In this document: positions 9,741 through 19,271 of the stretch, in pieces
Numbering within the stretch: the stretch's first letter is position 1
Layout of the letters: every line of letters starts with the position of its first letter
From: Polynucleobacter campilacus
GTDB lineage: Bacteria > Pseudomonadota > Gammaproteobacteria > Burkholderiales > Burkholderiaceae
Assembly (NCBI RefSeq): GCF_002206625.1
Contig: NZ_NGUP01000003.1
Location: 642,968 to 706,967, forward strand
DNA length: 64,000 bases
Direction: 5' to 3'
Program-made: the position numbers and the translations under genes
The notes under the pieces: model-generated
Seen by the model: the letters and a program-made list of their open reading frames with translations, nothing else
The model's database searches: none
Told to the model about the DNA's origin: nothing

Positions 9741-9935
9741 ATGAAAAATAAAGAATTAGCAGCTAAAGATCTGACTGGCTTGAATGCAGAATTGACAGAG
9801 CTCTTAAAGACTAACTTTAAGCTCCGTATGCAAAAAGGCACTCAGCAACTCACTAATACCAGCCAATTGGGTAAGACTAAGCGCGACATCGCTCGCGTGA
9901 AGACTTTTATTACCCAAAAGACTGCACAGAAATAA
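9741..9935 (+). CDS. rpmC: 50S ribosomal protein L29
   Basis: 64 residues from the ATG at 9741, which gives [18 protein letters not shown], the normal L29 N-terminus. An upstream in-frame start at 9723 would overlap the end of rplP and add a non-conserved stretch, so it was not used. The helical hairpin with [12 protein letters not shown] and [12 protein letters not shown] is typical. L29 sits near the tunnel exit beside L23. Confidence 0.95.
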   Translation: MKNKELAAKDLTGLNAELTELLKTNFKLRMQKGTQQLTNTSQLGKTKRDIARVKTFITQKTAQK

Positions 9936-9947
9936 GGAAAAAGGGAT

Positions 9948-10217
9948 ATGACAGAATTATCTAAACCCTTGCGCCGCACCCTCGTGGGCCGTGTTGTTAG
10001 CGACAAAATGCAAAAAACTGTGACGGTATTGGTTGAGCGTCAAGTTAAGCATCCGGTGATTGGTAAATACGTTGGCCAGTCCAAAAAGTACCATGCTCAT
10101 GACGAAGCTGGCACATACAAGATGGGTGATACCGTTGAAATTGCTGAATCTAAGCCAATTTCACGTACAAAATCTTGGGTTGTGACCCGTTTAGTAGAGG
10201 CTTCAAAGGGTATTTAA
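9948..10217 (+). CDS. rpsQ: 30S ribosomal protein S17
   Basis: 89 residues. S17 is an OB-fold primary 16S rRNA-binding protein. [23 protein letters not shown] and [16 protein letters not shown] match the family core. It is the last gene of the S10 block; its stop overlaps the foot of a terminator-like hairpin, and the next gene (rplN) is 173 bases away. Confidence 0.97.
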   Translation: MTELSKPLRRTLVGRVVSDKMQKTVTVLVERQVKHPVIGKYVGQSKKYHAHDEAGTYKMGDTVEIAESKPISRTKSWVVTRLVEASKGI

Positions 10218-10254
10218 GGGATTTTGGTGGAAATTCTCCCCAAATCCCTGTTTT
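10217..10254 (+). terminator. Terminator-like hairpin after rpsQ
   Basis: AGGGATTT (10217-10224) pairs perfectly with AAATCCCT (10242-10249), extended by GG/CC past a one-base bulge, and is followed by GTTTT. It most likely ends or attenuates the S10 transcript before a new start for the spc block. Confidence 0.55.
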
Positions 10255-10260
10255 ACGTAG

Positions 10261-10339
10261 TAGAATAGAAGGCTTCTCTGGTTTTATTGGAGAAGCAGTG
10301 TTTTTCATTAATTCCGGGTTTTAACTTTCGTTAAAGCCC
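10261..10339 (+). promoter_or_regulatory. Promoter-like element and two leader hairpins ahead of rplN
   Basis: A TAGAAT -10 hexamer (10261-10266) has no clear -35, but the next bases (AGAAGGCTTCTCTGG) closely match those after the rplC promoter. The expected RNA starts with GCTTCTC/GAGAAGC (10272-10278 with 10290-10296), followed by T5 (10301-10305), an attenuator-like terminator. A third hairpin pairs 10316-10325 with 10330-10339 (10 bp, one wobble, TTTC loop) and has no T run. This is a candidate control region for the spc block. Confidence 0.5.
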
Positions 10340-10390
10340 CTAGACGGAACCAAGACTGTTTGCCTTTGGCTAATAAGTTGGGGATTAGAA

Positions 10391-10759
10391 ATGATACAAA
10401 CCGAAAGTAGATTGCAGGTCGCCGATAACACAGGCGCCAGTGAAGTTTTGTGCATCAAGGTATTGGGCGGCTCTAAGCGTCGTTACGCCAGTATCGGTGA
10501 TGTCATCAAAGTCAGCGTTAAGTCAGCTGCTCCACGTGGCCGTGTAAAAAAAGGCGATATTTATAACGCTGTAGTGGTGAGAACAGCTAAGGGTGTTCGC
10601 CGTCCAGACGGTTCATTGATTAAGTTCGATGCAAACGCTGCGGTATTGCTCAACGCTAAATTAGAGCCAATTGGCACACGTATCTTTGGACCAGTTACAC
10701 GCGAATTGCGTACTGAAAAGTTCATGAAGATCGTTTCTCTCGCCCCCGAAGTGATTTAA
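10391..10759 (+). CDS. rplN: 50S ribosomal protein L14
   Basis: 122 residues, normal length. [27 protein letters not shown] is the standard N-terminus (L14 binds 23S rRNA at the subunit interface and is contacted by the silencing factor RsfS). It is the first gene of the spc block, after a structured 173-base leader. rplX follows after 9 bases. Confidence 0.98.
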   Translation: MIQTESRLQVADNTGASEVLCIKVLGGSKRRYASIGDVIKVSVKSAAPRGRVKKGDIYNAVVVRTAKGVRRPDGSLIKFDANAAVLLNAKLEPIGTRIFGPVTRELRTEKFMKIVSLAPEVI

Positions 10760-10768
10760 GAGGCTGAT

Positions 10769-11077
10769 ATGAAAAAGATTCGTAAAGGTGATTCTGTAGT
10801 TTTATTGACTGGCCGCGATAAAGGCAAGCAAGGAACTGTAACGGACGTTCTCGAAAACAAATTAGTGATCGAAGGCGTGAATATTTATAAAAAGAGCGTT
10901 AAGCCAAACCCAGCAGCTGGTGTAACCGGCGGCATGATTGACAAGACGATGCCTGTTCACATTTCTAATGTGGCTTTGGTTGACGGTAACGGCAAACCAT
11001 CACGTGTTGGTATCAAACTCGTTGATGGTAAAAAACAGCGTTTCCTCAAAACCACTGGCGCAACCTTAAGCGCATAA
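10769..11077 (+). CDS. rplX: 50S ribosomal protein L24
   Basis: 102 residues. The KOW motif [19 protein letters not shown] at the N-terminus and the conserved [13 protein letters not shown] identify L24, an assembly-initiating protein of the 50S subunit that binds the 5' end of 23S rRNA. It lies between rplN and rplE with short gaps. Confidence 0.97.
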   Translation: MKKIRKGDSVVLLTGRDKGKQGTVTDVLENKLVIEGVNIYKKSVKPNPAAGVTGGMIDKTMPVHISNVALVDGNGKPSRVGIKLVDGKKQRFLKTTGATLSA

Positions 11078-11093
11078 GGGGCACGGAGAAATT

Positions 11094-11636
11094 ATGAGCA
11101 CACGTTTTCAAGAACACTATCAACAAAAAGTTGTTGCTGATTTGATTACCAAGTTTGGTTACAAGTCTGCAATGGAAGTTCCGCGCATTACCAAAGTAAC
11201 CCTGAATATGGGCTTGGGCGATGCAGTGAACGACAAGAAAATTATCGAAAATGCAGTTGGCGATTTAACTAAGGTTGCAGGCCAAAAGCCGGTAGTAACT
11301 AAAGCTAAAAAAGCGATTGCAGGTTTCAAAATTCGTCAAGGCTACCCAATCGGTGCCATGGTGACATTGCGTGGTCAACGCATGTACGAATTCTTGGATC
11401 GTTTTGTTACTGTTGCATTGCCACGCGTACGTGACTTCCGCGGCATCTCCGGTAAAGCATTTGATGGCCGTGGTAACTACAACATCGGCGTTAAAGAACA
11501 GATCATTTTCCCTGAAATCGAATACGACAAGATTGATGCCCTGCGTGGTCTCAATATCAGTATTACGACGACTGCTAAAACCGACGAAGAAGCAAAAGCT
11601 TTGTTGGCAGCATTCAAATTCCCTTTCCGCAATTAA
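11094..11636 (+). CDS. rplE: 50S ribosomal protein L5
   Basis: 180 residues. L5 binds 5S rRNA and forms the bridge to S13 in the 30S head. The conserved [11 protein letters not shown], the [18 protein letters not shown] segment and the [18 protein letters not shown] motif are present. The Shine-Dalgarno is GGAGAAA. In E. coli the S8 repressor acts on the rplE start region; no matching structure was confirmed here. Confidence 0.98.
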   Translation: MSTRFQEHYQQKVVADLITKFGYKSAMEVPRITKVTLNMGLGDAVNDKKIIENAVGDLTKVAGQKPVVTKAKKAIAGFKIRQGYPIGAMVTLRGQRMYEFLDRFVTVALPRVRDFRGISGKAFDGRGNYNIGVKEQIIFPEIEYDKIDALRGLNISITTTAKTDEEAKALLAAFKFPFRN

Positions 11637-11645
11637 GAGGCTAAC

Positions 11646-11951
11646 GTGGCAAAACTATCCCTGATTGAGCGCGAGAATAAGCGCGCAAAAACTGTAGAGA
11701 AGTACGCTGTAAAGCGTGCTGAACTCAAAGCGATCATTGCTGATCAATCCCGCAGCGATGAAGAGCGCTATGAAGCTCGCTTGAAGCTACAGGCACTTCC
11801 ACGTAACGCAAGCCCGATTCGTCAAAGAAATCGTTGTTCATTAACCGGTCGCCCACGTGGCACATTCCGTAAGTTCGGTTTGGCCCGTAGCAAGATTCGC
11901 GAAATCGCCTTCCGTGGCGAAATCCCCGGTTTAACCAAGGCCAGCTGGTAA
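11646..11951 (+). CDS. rpsN: 30S ribosomal protein S14 (zinc-free form)
   Basis: 101 residues, starting at a GTG at 11646 ([15 protein letters not shown]) with AAGAGG just upstream. This is the long, C-minus type of S14: the CxxC zinc motifs of the short form are absent, and only the conserved [21 protein letters not shown] block holds a single cysteine. S14 is a late-assembling 30S head protein. Confidence 0.97.
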   Translation: MAKLSLIERENKRAKTVEKYAVKRAELKAIIADQSRSDEERYEARLKLQALPRNASPIRQRNRCSLTGRPRGTFRKFGLARSKIREIAFRGEIPGLTKASW

Positions 11952-11975
11952 GCGGCGAAAGAATTAGGAGAACTC

Positions 11976-12371
11976 ATGAGTATCAGCGATCCAATCGCCG
12001 ACATGTTGACCCGGATCCGCAATGCGCAAGCAGTGCAGAAGCCCGTAGTCTTGATGCCGTCGTCAAAAGTTAAAGTAGCCATCGCAAAAGTATTGCAAGA
12101 CGAAGGCTATATCGAAAGTTTCGAAATCAAAGGTGAAGCAGCTAAGCCAGTGCTCCACATTGATCTCAAATACTATGCAGGCCGTCCTGTTATTGAGCGT
12201 ATTGACCGTGTATCTACACCAAGTCTACGTATCTATAAAGGTCGCCATGACATTCCAGAAGTAATGAATGGCTTGGGCATTGCAATTATTTCAACCCCTC
12301 AAGGCGTAATGACAGACCGTAAAGCACGTGCAACAGGCGTGGGCGGCGAAGTTATTTGCTACGTAGCTTAA
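11976..12371 (+). CDS. rpsH: 30S ribosomal protein S8
   Basis: 131 residues. [18 protein letters not shown] and the C-terminal [20 protein letters not shown] are family hallmarks. S8 binds the central domain of 16S rRNA, and in E. coli it is the translational repressor of the spc operon. The Shine-Dalgarno is TAGGAGA. Confidence 0.98.
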
Positions 12372-12381
12372 GGAGAGAAAT

Positions 12382-12915
12382 ATGTCCCGCGTAGGTAAAT
12401 CACCAATTACAGTTCCTAAGGGAGCTGAGATCAGCATCAACGGTGCAAACATTACTGTTAAAGGCCCATTGGGCACCTTGACACATAACCTGCACCCTTC
12501 TGTTGGTTTAAAGCAAGCAGATGGCGTATTGACAGTGGTTGTCAATAACGACTCACCAGAGGCTGGCGCGCAGTCAGGCACAGCACGTGCTTTAGTTAAC
12601 AACATGGTTGTTGGCGTAACTGCTGGCTTTGAGCGCAAGCTCAGCTTGGTAGGCGTTGGTTACCGTGCTGCTGCACAAGGCGAAACATTGAAGTTGCAGT
12701 TAGGTTTCTCACACGACATTATTTATAACCTACCAAAGGGTGTAAAAGCTGAGACTCCAACGCAAACCGAAATCATTATTAAAGGCTTCAACAAGCAGCA
12801 AGTTGGCCAGGTCGCAGCTGAAGTTCGTGCTTACCGTTCACCAGAGCCATACAAAGGCAAGGGTGTTCGATACGTCGACGAAGTTGTGCATCTAAAAGAA
12901 ACTAAGAAGAAGTAA
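12382..12915 (+). CDS. rplF: 50S ribosomal protein L6
   Basis: 177 residues. It has the N-terminal [16 protein letters not shown], the duplicated L6 fold and the conserved [20 protein letters not shown] with PYKGKGVRY near the end. L6 lies near the sarcin-ricin loop at the factor-binding site. The ribosome-binding site AAGGAGAG is strong. Confidence 0.98.
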   Translation: MSRVGKSPITVPKGAEISINGANITVKGPLGTLTHNLHPSVGLKQADGVLTVVVNNDSPEAGAQSGTARALVNNMVVGVTAGFERKLSLVGVGYRAAAQGETLKLQLGFSHDIIYNLPKGVKAETPTQTEIIIKGFNKQQVGQVAAEVRAYRSPEPYKGKGVRYVDEVVHLKETKKK

Positions 12916-12928
12916 GCGAGATTAGAAA

Positions 12929-13282
12929 ATGAATAAAGACGAATCCAGACAAAGACGTGCTCGGCAGACTCGTATTCGCATTGCCGAAGCATTGGCAAAT
13001 CGCTTAACAGTTATCCGTAGCAATTCACATATTTCTGCGCAGGTTTATAGCCCATGTGGAACCAAAGTTGTAGCAGCTGCTTCAACAATGGAAAAAGATT
13101 TGCGCCAAGCAATCAAAAATGGCGGCAACGCTGAAGCTGCAAAACAAGTTGGCAAGTTAGTTGCTGAGCGTGCTGTTAAAGCAGGCATTGTTGATGTTGC
13201 TTTTGATCGTTCCGGTCATCGTTATCACGGCCGTATTAAGGCCTTAGCTGAAGCTGCGCGTGAAGCCGGCCTGAAGTTCTAA
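12929..13282 (+). CDS. rplR: 50S ribosomal protein L18
   Basis: 117 residues. L18 binds 5S rRNA together with L5. The basic N-terminus [18 protein letters not shown] and the C-terminal [23 protein letters not shown] are characteristic. It lies between rplF and rpsE, with gaps under 20 bases. Confidence 0.97.
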   Translation: MNKDESRQRRARQTRIRIAEALANRLTVIRSNSHISAQVYSPCGTKVVAAASTMEKDLRQAIKNGGNAEAAKQVGKLVAERAVKAGIVDVAFDRSGHRYHGRIKALAEAAREAGLKF

Positions 13283-13300
13283 TAGGGTTTAGGAAAAAAC

Positions 13301-13819
13301 ATGGCAAAAATGCAAACTAAGATGCAAAACGAAGAGCGTGATGATGGTCTTCGCGAGAAGATGATCGCTGTTAATCGTGTTACTAAAGTGGTTAAGGGCG
13401 GTCGTATTCTCGGCTTCGCTGCACTCACTGTAGTTGGCGATGGCGATGGCCGCATCGGCATGGGTAAAGGCAAATCAAAAGAAGTTCCAGTTGCCGTTCA
13501 AAAGGCAATGGATGAAGCTCGTCGCAAGATGATCAAAGTTTCCTTGCGTAAAGGTACTTTGCAACACACTGTTACTGGTCAACATGGCGCATCACGCGTT
13601 TTGATTTCTCCAGCTAAAGACGGTACTGGAATTATTGCCGGCGGTCCAATGCGCGCGATTTTCGACGTAATGGGCGTAACCAACGTTGTTGCTAAGTCAC
13701 TCGGTTCTACAAACCCATACAACTTAGTTCGCGCAACGATTGATGGTTTAAGCAAGATGAGTACTCCTGCTGAGATTGCTGCTAAGCGCGGTAAGTCAGT
13801 TGAAGAGATTCTCGGCTAA
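13301..13819 (+). CDS. rpsE: 30S ribosomal protein S5
   Basis: 172 residues. It has the S5 double-stranded RNA-binding fold, with [20 protein letters not shown] and [14 protein letters not shown], the loop region where spectinomycin-resistance changes occur, in wild-type form. The C-terminal domain keeps [21 protein letters not shown]5 is a fidelity protein at the mRNA entry site. Confidence 0.98.
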   Translation: MAKMQTKMQNEERDDGLREKMIAVNRVTKVVKGGRILGFAALTVVGDGDGRIGMGKGKSKEVPVAVQKAMDEARRKMIKVSLRKGTLQHTVTGQHGASRVLISPAKDGTGIIAGGPMRAIFDVMGVTNVVAKSLGSTNPYNLVRATIDGLSKMSTPAEIAAKRGKSVEEILG

Positions 13820-13843
13820 GACTAAAAGATTAGGAATCTACAA

Positions 13844-14032
13844 ATGACAAAATCTAACTCTAAAGTCAAACTGCAGCTAGTACGCAGCTTGATCGGTACA
13901 CGCGAAAGCCATCGTGCAACTGTCCGTGGCTTAGGCCTTGGTCGCATCAATTCTGTTTCTGAATTGGAAGACACACCAGCTGTACGCGGCATGATTAATA
14001 AAGTTTCTTATCTAGTTAAAGTCCTTGGTTAA
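13844..14032 (+). CDS. rpmD: 50S ribosomal protein L30
   Basis: 62 residues, the normal size for this small protein. [29 protein letters not shown] is the family core (read in two parts, residues 7-20 and after). L30 binds 23S and 5S rRNA contacts on the 50S solvent side. The gene is preceded by TTAGGAA and followed by rplO. Confidence 0.95.
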   Translation: MTKSNSKVKLQLVRSLIGTRESHRATVRGLGLGRINSVSELEDTPAVRGMINKVSYLVKVLG

Positions 14033-14059
14033 TAACTAGCAAGTAAATAGGCGAATAAT

Positions 14060-14500
14060 ATGCAACTTAATACACTCAAACCCGCAGAGGGCTCCAAGAA
14101 AAATCGTCGTCGCGTTGGTCGCGGCATTGGTTCTGGTCTTGGTAAAACTGCTGGCCGTGGTCACAAAGGTCAAAAATCCCGTTCCGGTGGTTTCCACAAG
14201 GTTGGATTTGAAGGCGGGCAAATGCCGATGTATCGTCGTTTGCCAAAACGCGGCTTCGTATCTTTGACACGTCGTCACGTTGGTCAAATTACTTTGAATG
14301 ACTTGGCAAAAATCAATTTGCCAGAAGTAGACTTGTTAGTTTTGAAGGCACATGGTTTTGCTGGTGAACAAATCAACTCAGTTAAGGTTGTTAAAACTGG
14401 CGAACTCAAGATTGCTGTAACCCTCAAAGGTATTACAGCTACTGCCGGTGCAAAAGCAGCTATCGAAGCGGCTGGCGGCAAATTGCTTGAAGTAGCTTAA
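14060..14500 (+). CDS. rplO: 50S ribosomal protein L15
   Basis: 146 residues. It has the N-terminal [20 protein letters not shown], the glycine/arginine-rich tail [17 protein letters not shown] and the conserved [19 protein letters not shown]15 is a late-assembly protein whose extended N-terminus reaches into the 50S core. It is followed by secY after 18 bases. Confidence 0.98.
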   Translation: MQLNTLKPAEGSKKNRRRVGRGIGSGLGKTAGRGHKGQKSRSGGFHKVGFEGGQMPMYRRLPKRGFVSLTRRHVGQITLNDLAKINLPEVDLLVLKAHGFAGEQINSVKVVKTGELKIAVTLKGITATAGAKAAIEAAGGKLLEVA

Positions 14501-14518
14501 TAGGTCTTTTTACTTAAT

Positions 14519-15856
14519 ATGGCATTAGCACCTACCACTAACCTAGGCACTGCAGCGGCAGGAGGCAAGTTTGGCGAATTACGTCAACGCTTGATTTTCT
14601 TGGTGTTGGCTTTGCTCGTGTTCCGTTTGGGTGCCCATATTCCAGTTCCAGGTATCGATCCCGACCAATTGGCTCAATTATTTTCAGATCAAAAAGACGG
14701 TATCTTGGGGATGTTCAACTTGTTCTCAGGCGGCGCTTTATCGCGCTTCACTGTGTTTGCCTTGGGAATCATGCCTTACATCTCTGCATCGATCATCATG
14801 CAGTTAATGACCATTGTTCTCCCATCTTTAGAAGCTCTGAAAAAAGAGGGCCAAGCAGGTCAGCGCAAGATTACTCAATACACCCGTTATGGCACCGTGC
14901 TATTGGCAACTTTCCAGGCCTTGGGAATCTCAGTTGCTTTGCAAGCTCAGCCTGGCTTGGTATTAAATCCAGGCTTGATGTTTGAACTCAATACTGTTGT
15001 GACCTTAGTCACTGGTACGATGTTCTTGATGTGGCTTGGTGAGCAAATTACTGAGCGCGGTCTTGGTAATGGCATTTCTATCATTATTTTTGGCGGCATT
15101 GTTTCTGGATTGCCAAGCGCATTAGCTAGCTTGTTAGAGTTAGTTCGTACTGGTTCGATGAATATTATTTCTGCATTGCTCATCGTTGTGATTTGCGTGG
15201 CAGTGACCTATTTTGTAGTGTTTGTAGAGCGCGGTCAGCGCCGTATCTTAGTGAACTACGCTAAGCGTCAAGTAGGCAACAAGGTTTATGGCGGTCAATC
15301 TTCCTACTTCCCATTGAAGTTAAATATGGCAGGCGTTATTCCTCCTATTTTTGCTTCTTCAATTATTTTGTTCCCTGCAACGATTGCTGGCTGGTTTACA
15401 TCAGGCGAGCCAACTAATATGTTTAGCAGAATTATTAAAGACTTGGCTGCTACTTTGGCCCCAGGTCAACCCGTGTACACCATTCTGTATGCGGCAGCGA
15501 TTATTTTCTTCTGCTTTTTCTATACCGCTTTGGTATTTAACAGCCGTGATACTTCTGAGAACCTCAAGAAGAGTGGTGCGTTTGTTCCCGGTATTCGTCC
15601 AGGCGACCAAACCGCACGCTATATCGATAAGATCTTGGTGCGTTTGACATTGGCCGGTGCAATTTATATGGTTTTGGTTTGCTTGTTGCCAGAATTTTTA
15701 GTGTTGAAGTACAACGTGCCGTTTTATTTCGGTGGTACTTCCTTGTTGATTATTGTTGTTGTTGCGATGGATTTCATGGCTCAAGTTCAGTCATTCGTGA
15801 TGCAGCAGCAGTATGGCTCTTTGATGAAAAAAGCCAACTTTAATATGGGCGCCTAA
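14519..15856 (+). CDS. secY: Preprotein translocase subunit SecY
   Basis: 445 residues with ten hydrophobic segments, the channel subunit of the Sec translocon in the inner membrane. The plug-region sequence [29 protein letters not shown] and the cytoplasmic loop with [16 protein letters not shown] are SecY hallmarks (shown in part), as is the C-terminal LIRPGDQT-like [14 protein letters not shown]. The region just before the ATG has only a weak Shine-Dalgarno, so coupling to rplO is likely. Confidence 0.98.
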   Translation: MALAPTTNLGTAAAGGKFGELRQRLIFLVLALLVFRLGAHIPVPGIDPDQLAQLFSDQKDGILGMFNLFSGGALSRFTVFALGIMPYISASIIMQLMTIVLPSLEALKKEGQAGQRKITQYTRYGTVLLATFQALGISVALQAQPGLVLNPGLMFELNTVVTLVTGTMFLMWLGEQITERGLGNGISIIIFGGIVSGLPSALASLLELVRTGSMNIISALLIVVICVAVTYFVVFVERGQRRILVNYAKRQVGNKVYGGQSSYFPLKLNMAGVIPPIFASSIILFPATIAGWFTSGEPTNMFSRIIKDLAATLAPGQPVYTILYAAAIIFFCFFYTALVFNSRDTSENLKKSGAFVPGIRPGDQTARYIDKILVRLTLAGAIYMVLVCLLPEFLVLKYNVPFYFGGTSLLIIVVVAMDFMAQVQSFVMQQQYGSLMKKANFNMGA

Positions 15857-15860
15857 CTGA

Positions 15861-16079
15861 ATGTCTAAAGACGATGCAATTCAGATGGCGGGTGAGATTG
15901 TTGAGAATTTGCCGAACGCAATGTTTCGCGTGAAGCTTGAAAACGGACATGTAGTTCTAGGGCACATTTCTGGAAAGATGCGGATGCATTACATCCGTAT
16001 TTTGCCGGGAGATAAGGTAACAGTGGAGATGACTCCTTACGACCTGACACGCGCCAGAATTATATTCCGGGCGAAGTAA
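15861..16079 (+). CDS. infA: Translation initiation factor IF-1
   Basis: 72 residues forming a single OB fold. [20 protein letters not shown] and the conserved [18 protein letters not shown] identify IF-1, which blocks the A site during initiation. The ATG is only four bases after the secY stop, and no clear Shine-Dalgarno lies in between, which suggests coupled translation. Its place between secY and rpmJ is normal for betaproteobacteria. Confidence 0.97.
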   Translation: MSKDDAIQMAGEIVENLPNAMFRVKLENGHVVLGHISGKMRMHYIRILPGDKVTVEMTPYDLTRARIIFRAK

Positions 16080-16113
16080 AGATTTAGTAGTACCTATTTT
16101 TAAGAGGTGAGTT

Positions 16114-16230
16114 ATGAAAGTTTTAGCATCCGTTAAGTGTATTTGCAGAAATTGCAAGATCATTAAGCGCAAACGTGTTGTGCGTGTGATCTGTTCTTCA
16201 GACGCACGTCATAAGCAGCGTCAAGGCTGA
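16114..16230 (+). CDS. rpmJ: 50S ribosomal protein L36 (zinc form)
   Basis: A 38-residue gene with AAGAGGTG as ribosome-binding site. The protein starts [20 protein letters not shown] and ends HKQRQG. The zinc ligands are Cys11, Cys14, Cys27 and His33, so this is the zinc-binding (C-plus) form. L36 is the smallest 50S protein and stabilises 23S rRNA near the peptidyl-transferase entry. Confidence 0.95.
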   Translation: MKVLASVKCICRNCKIIKRKRVVRVICSSDARHKQRQG

Positions 16231-16254
16231 TCTAGTTAATTAAGAGGAAATCTC

Positions 16255-16620
16255 ATGGCACGTATCGCTGGGGTAAACATCCCAAATCATCAACACACTG
16301 TCATTGGTTTGACAGCAATTTTTGGCATTGGCACAACTCGTGCTCGCAAAATTTGCCAAACCACAGGTGTGGCTATTGATAAAAAAATCAAAGATCTTAC
16401 TGACGCCGACTTGGAAAAGTTGCGTGATGAAGTAGGTAAGTTCATCACCGAGGGTGATCTTCGTCGCGAAGTAACTATGAGCATCAAGCGTTTGATGGAC
16501 TTAGGTTGCTACCGTGGCGTACGTCATCGTAAGGGCCTGCCTGTACGTGGACAGCGTACTAAGACCAATGCGCGTACCCGTAAGGGCCCACGCAAGTCTG
16601 GCGTGCAACTGAAGAAATAA
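16255..16620 (+). CDS. rpsM: 30S ribosomal protein S13
   Basis: 121 residues. [20 protein letters not shown], the helix-two-turn-helix [13 protein letters not shown] and the C-terminal [17 protein letters not shown] are all conserved. S13 contacts P-site tRNA and bridges to L5. It is the first gene of the alpha block, preceded by AAGAGGAAA. Confidence 0.98.
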   Translation: MARIAGVNIPNHQHTVIGLTAIFGIGTTRARKICQTTGVAIDKKIKDLTDADLEKLRDEVGKFITEGDLRREVTMSIKRLMDLGCYRGVRHRKGLPVRGQRTKTNARTRKGPRKSGVQLKK

Positions 16621-16638
16621 TCAAGAAAGTTTATTGAC

Positions 16639-17046
16639 ATGGCAAAACAACAATCCGCTTCTGCTGCTTCACAGCGCACTCGCAAGAAGGTTAAAAAGAA
16701 CGTTGCTGACGGTATCGCGCACGTTCACGCTTCTTTTAATAACACCATTATTACGATCACTGATCGTCAAGGAAATGCGCTTTCATGGGCAACCTCTGGC
16801 GGCCAGGGCTTCAAGGGTTCCCGTAAATCAACACCTTTTGCTGCTCAGGTAGCCGCAGAAGTTGCTGGTAAGGCAGCTGTTGAATGCGGTATTAAGAACC
16901 TGGAAGTTCAGATCAAGGGTCCAGGCCCTGGTCGTGAATCAGCAGTTCGTGCATTGAACTCTTTGGGAATCAAGATCACTGAGATTCAAGACGTTACTCC
17001 AGTCCCACACAATGGTTGCCGTCCTCCAAAGCGTCGTCGTATTTAA
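16639..17046 (+). CDS. rpsK: 30S ribosomal protein S11
   Basis: 135 residues. The core [24 protein letters not shown] and the C-terminal [16 protein letters not shown] identify S11, a platform protein near the mRNA exit with S7. Asn120-region motif PHNGCRPPK includes the site of the unusual isoaspartate seen in E. coli. It is followed by a 117-base structured spacer before rpsD. Confidence 0.98.
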   Translation: MAKQQSASAASQRTRKKVKKNVADGIAHVHASFNNTIITITDRQGNALSWATSGGQGFKGSRKSTPFAAQVAAEVAGKAAVECGIKNLEVQIKGPGPGRESAVRALNSLGIKITEIQDVTPVPHNGCRPPKRRRI

Positions 17047-17124
17047 GCTGTGGAGTTAGTAGTAAAAAGTTGAGTAGTTTTTTATTTAAAGCCCACTGTT
17101 CATCTGATTTAAAGGGTGAACTCA

Positions 17125-17145
17125 CCGCTGGTCGCAAGACTGCGG
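17125..17145 (+). promoter_or_regulatory. GCAA-tetraloop hairpin ahead of rpsD
   Basis: CCGC (17125-17128), a bulged T, and GGTC (17130-17133) pair with GACT (17138-17141) and GCGG (17142-17145) around a GNRA loop GCAA, with one wobble. It lies directly before the rpsD Shine-Dalgarno (AAGGAAAG, about 17152-17159). S4 represses its own operon in E. coli and B. subtilis through structured leader RNA, so this is a candidate S4 site. Confidence 0.45.
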
Positions 17146-17163
17146 CAAAGAAAGGAAAGCATC

Positions 17164-17787
17164 GTGGCACGTTACTTAGGGCCTAAGGCCAAATTAGCAC
17201 GTCGGGAAGGTACCGACTTATTTTTAAAGAGCGCACGTCGCGCCCTGTCAGACAAGTGCAAGTTAGATACTAAGCCTGGTCAACATGGTCGTACGTCTGG
17301 CTCAAGAACATCAGATTACGGTAATCAATTGCGTGAAAAGCAAAAGGTTAAACGTATTTACGGCATTTTAGAGCGTCAATTCCGTCGTTACTTCGCAGAA
17401 GCTGAGCGTCGTAAGGGCAATACTGGTGAAACATTGCTCCAGTTGCTTGAGTCACGTCTCGACAACGTGGTTTATCGCATGGGATTTGGTTCAACACGCG
17501 CAGAAGCACGTCAGCTGGTTTCTCATTGCGCAATTTTGCTCAATGGTAGCCCAGTGAATATCCCATCAATTCAGGTTAAGCCTGGCGATGTGGTTGCTAT
17601 TCGTGAAAAAGCGAAGAAGCAAACGCGTATTACAGAATCACTCAATTTAGTTCAGCAAATGACTGCTATTAGCTGGGTTTCAGTTGACGCAGGCAAGCTG
17701 GAGGGAACTTTCAAGCAAGTGCCAGACCGCGAAGAAATTAGCGGTGAAATTAATGAAAGTTTGATCGTTGAATTGTATTCACGCTAA
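17164..17787 (+). CDS. rpsD: 30S ribosomal protein S4
   Basis: 207 residues from the GTG at 17164, which gives [16 protein letters not shown], the standard S4 start, with AAGGAAAG upstream. An in-frame GTG at 17116 would add 16 non-conserved residues overlapping the leader hairpin, so it was rejected. The S4 RNA-binding domain ([26 protein letters not shown]) is intact. S4 is a primary 16S rRNA-binding and fidelity protein, and often an autoregulator. Confidence 0.96.
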   Translation: MARYLGPKAKLARREGTDLFLKSARRALSDKCKLDTKPGQHGRTSGSRTSDYGNQLREKQKVKRIYGILERQFRRYFAEAERRKGNTGETLLQLLESRLDNVVYRMGFGSTRAEARQLVSHCAILLNGSPVNIPSIQVKPGDVVAIREKAKKQTRITESLNLVQQMTAISWVSVDAGKLEGTFKQVPDREEISGEINESLIVELYSR

Positions 17788-17810
17788 TTAGGCACTATCA
17801 AGGAAAAAAT

Positions 17811-18791
17811 ATGCAAACAAATTTGCTCAAGCCAAAAATTATTTCTGTTGAAGCGCTTTCCGCCAACCAAGCTAAGGTTGTTATGGAGCCGTTCGAGCGT
17901 GGCTATGGCCACACACTCGGAAATGCATTACGTCGTGTACTTTTGTCCTCGATGGTTGGTTATGCGCCAACTGAAGTAGCAATTGCAGGTGTAGTTCATG
18001 AATATTCCACCTTAGATGGCGTTCAAGAGGACGTAGTTAATCTCCTGCTCAATCTCAAAGGTATCGTATTTAAGTTGCAGTCACGTGATGAAGTGACTAT
18101 CAATTTGCGTAAAGAAGGCCCAGGCGTCGTTACAGCAAAAGATATCGATTTGCCACACGATGTAGAAATCATTAATCCTGATCATGTGATCGCTCACTTA
18201 TCTGCAGGTGGTAAGTTAGATATGCAGATCAAGGTTGAAAAAGGCCGTGGCTATGTCCCAGGTAACGTGCGTCAATACAACGACGAAACTACTAAGATCA
18301 TCGGTCGTATCGTATTGGATGCCTCATTTAGCCCAGTAAGTCGTGTTAGCTATGCTGTTGAATCTGCTCGTGTTGAACAACGTACCGACCTCGATCGTCT
18401 CGTAATGACTATCGAAACAAACGGAGTATTGTCGCCTGAGGAAGCAATTCGTCAAGCAGCAACTATTTTGGTTGACCAGTTGGTTGTATTCGCAGCTCTT
18501 GAGAGCAGCGAAGTTTCTGGTGATCTCGCACCAAGCCGCTCCTCAATGGTTGATCCAATGTTGATGCGTCCGGTTGACGATCTCGAGCTCACAGTTCGCT
18601 CTGCAAACTGCTTGAAGGCTGAGAATATTTACTACATCGGTGACTTGATTCAACGTACAGAGAATGAATTGTTGAAGACGCCTAATTTGGGTCGTAAGTC
18701 TTTGAATGAAATTAAAGACGTATTGGCTGCTCGTGGTTTAAGTCTTGGCATGAAACTCGAAAGCTGGCCTCCAGCTAACCTCGAGAAATAA
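17811..18791 (+). CDS. rpoA: RNA polymerase alpha subunit
   Basis: 326 residues. The N-terminal domain (about 1-235) has [23 protein letters not shown], the dimerisation and assembly segment. The C-terminal domain (about 255-326) has [20 protein letters not shown], whose Arg is the key UP-element and activator contact, and [16 protein letters not shown]. It sits between rpsD and rplQ, as in nearly all proteobacteria, with AAGGAAAA as ribosome-binding site. Confidence 0.99.
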   Translation: MQTNLLKPKIISVEALSANQAKVVMEPFERGYGHTLGNALRRVLLSSMVGYAPTEVAIAGVVHEYSTLDGVQEDVVNLLLNLKGIVFKLQSRDEVTINLRKEGPGVVTAKDIDLPHDVEIINPDHVIAHLSAGGKLDMQIKVEKGRGYVPGNVRQYNDETTKIIGRIVLDASFSPVSRVSYAVESARVEQRTDLDRLVMTIETNGVLSPEEAIRQAATILVDQLVVFAALESSEVSGDLAPSRSSMVDPMLMRPVDDLELTVRSANCLKAENIYYIGDLIQRTENELLKTPNLGRKSLNEIKDVLAARGLSLGMKLESWPPANLEK

Positions 18792-18807
18792 TTAGAAAGG
18801 AAGCATC

Positions 18808-19203
18808 ATGCGTCACGGAAACGGCTTACGCAAACTAAATAGAACATCTTCACATCGCTTGGCGATGCTACGAAACATGTCCAATTCTCTTTTGGAGCAC
18901 GAAGTGATTAAAACCACTTTGCCAAAAGCAAAAGAATTGCGCATGGTTGTTGAGCCTTTAATTACCTTAGGCAAAAAAGACAACTTGGCAAACCGTCGCT
19001 TGGCATTCAATCGCACACGTGATCGCGATATCGTGACTAAACTCTTCACAGAGCTTGGTCCACGTTATGCAACGCGTCCAGGTGGCTACCTTCGTATTTT
19101 GAAGTTTGGCTTCCGTCATGGCGACAATGCGCCAATGGCACTGGTTGAGTTGCTTGATCGTCCAGAAGTTGATGAAACAGCAGCTACGGTTGAAGAGGCT
19201 TAA
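18808..19203 (+). CDS. rplQ: 50S ribosomal protein L17
   Basis: 131 residues. [20 protein letters not shown] and the conserved [17 protein letters not shown] identify L17, a 50S protein near the tunnel exit. It is the last gene of the alpha block and of the whole ribosomal cluster, followed 17 bases later by a strong terminator. Confidence 0.98.
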   Translation: MRHGNGLRKLNRTSSHRLAMLRNMSNSLLEHEVIKTTLPKAKELRMVVEPLITLGKKDNLANRRLAFNRTRDRDIVTKLFTELGPRYATRPGGYLRILKFGFRHGDNAPMALVELLDRPEVDETAATVEEA

Positions 19204-19220
19204 GTCTCACAGCCATTTCA

Positions 19221-19247
19221 AAAGCCAGGCTTCGGTCTGGCTTTTTT
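19221..19247 (+). terminator. UUCG-loop terminator of the ribosomal protein cluster
   Basis: AAAGCCAGGC (19221-19230) pairs with GTCTGGCTTT (19235-19244) around a TTCG tetraloop, with one G-T wobble, and the T run continues to 19247. This is a textbook intrinsic terminator that separates rplQ from cutA. Confidence 0.93.
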
Positions 19248-19271
19248 CATTAATAGGTTTATAAATACGGT

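Noticed and set aside
17116..17163. Upstream GTG start for rpsD
   Set aside because: It would add 16 residues not found in S4 and runs through the leader hairpin; the GTG at 17164 has a good ribosome-binding site.
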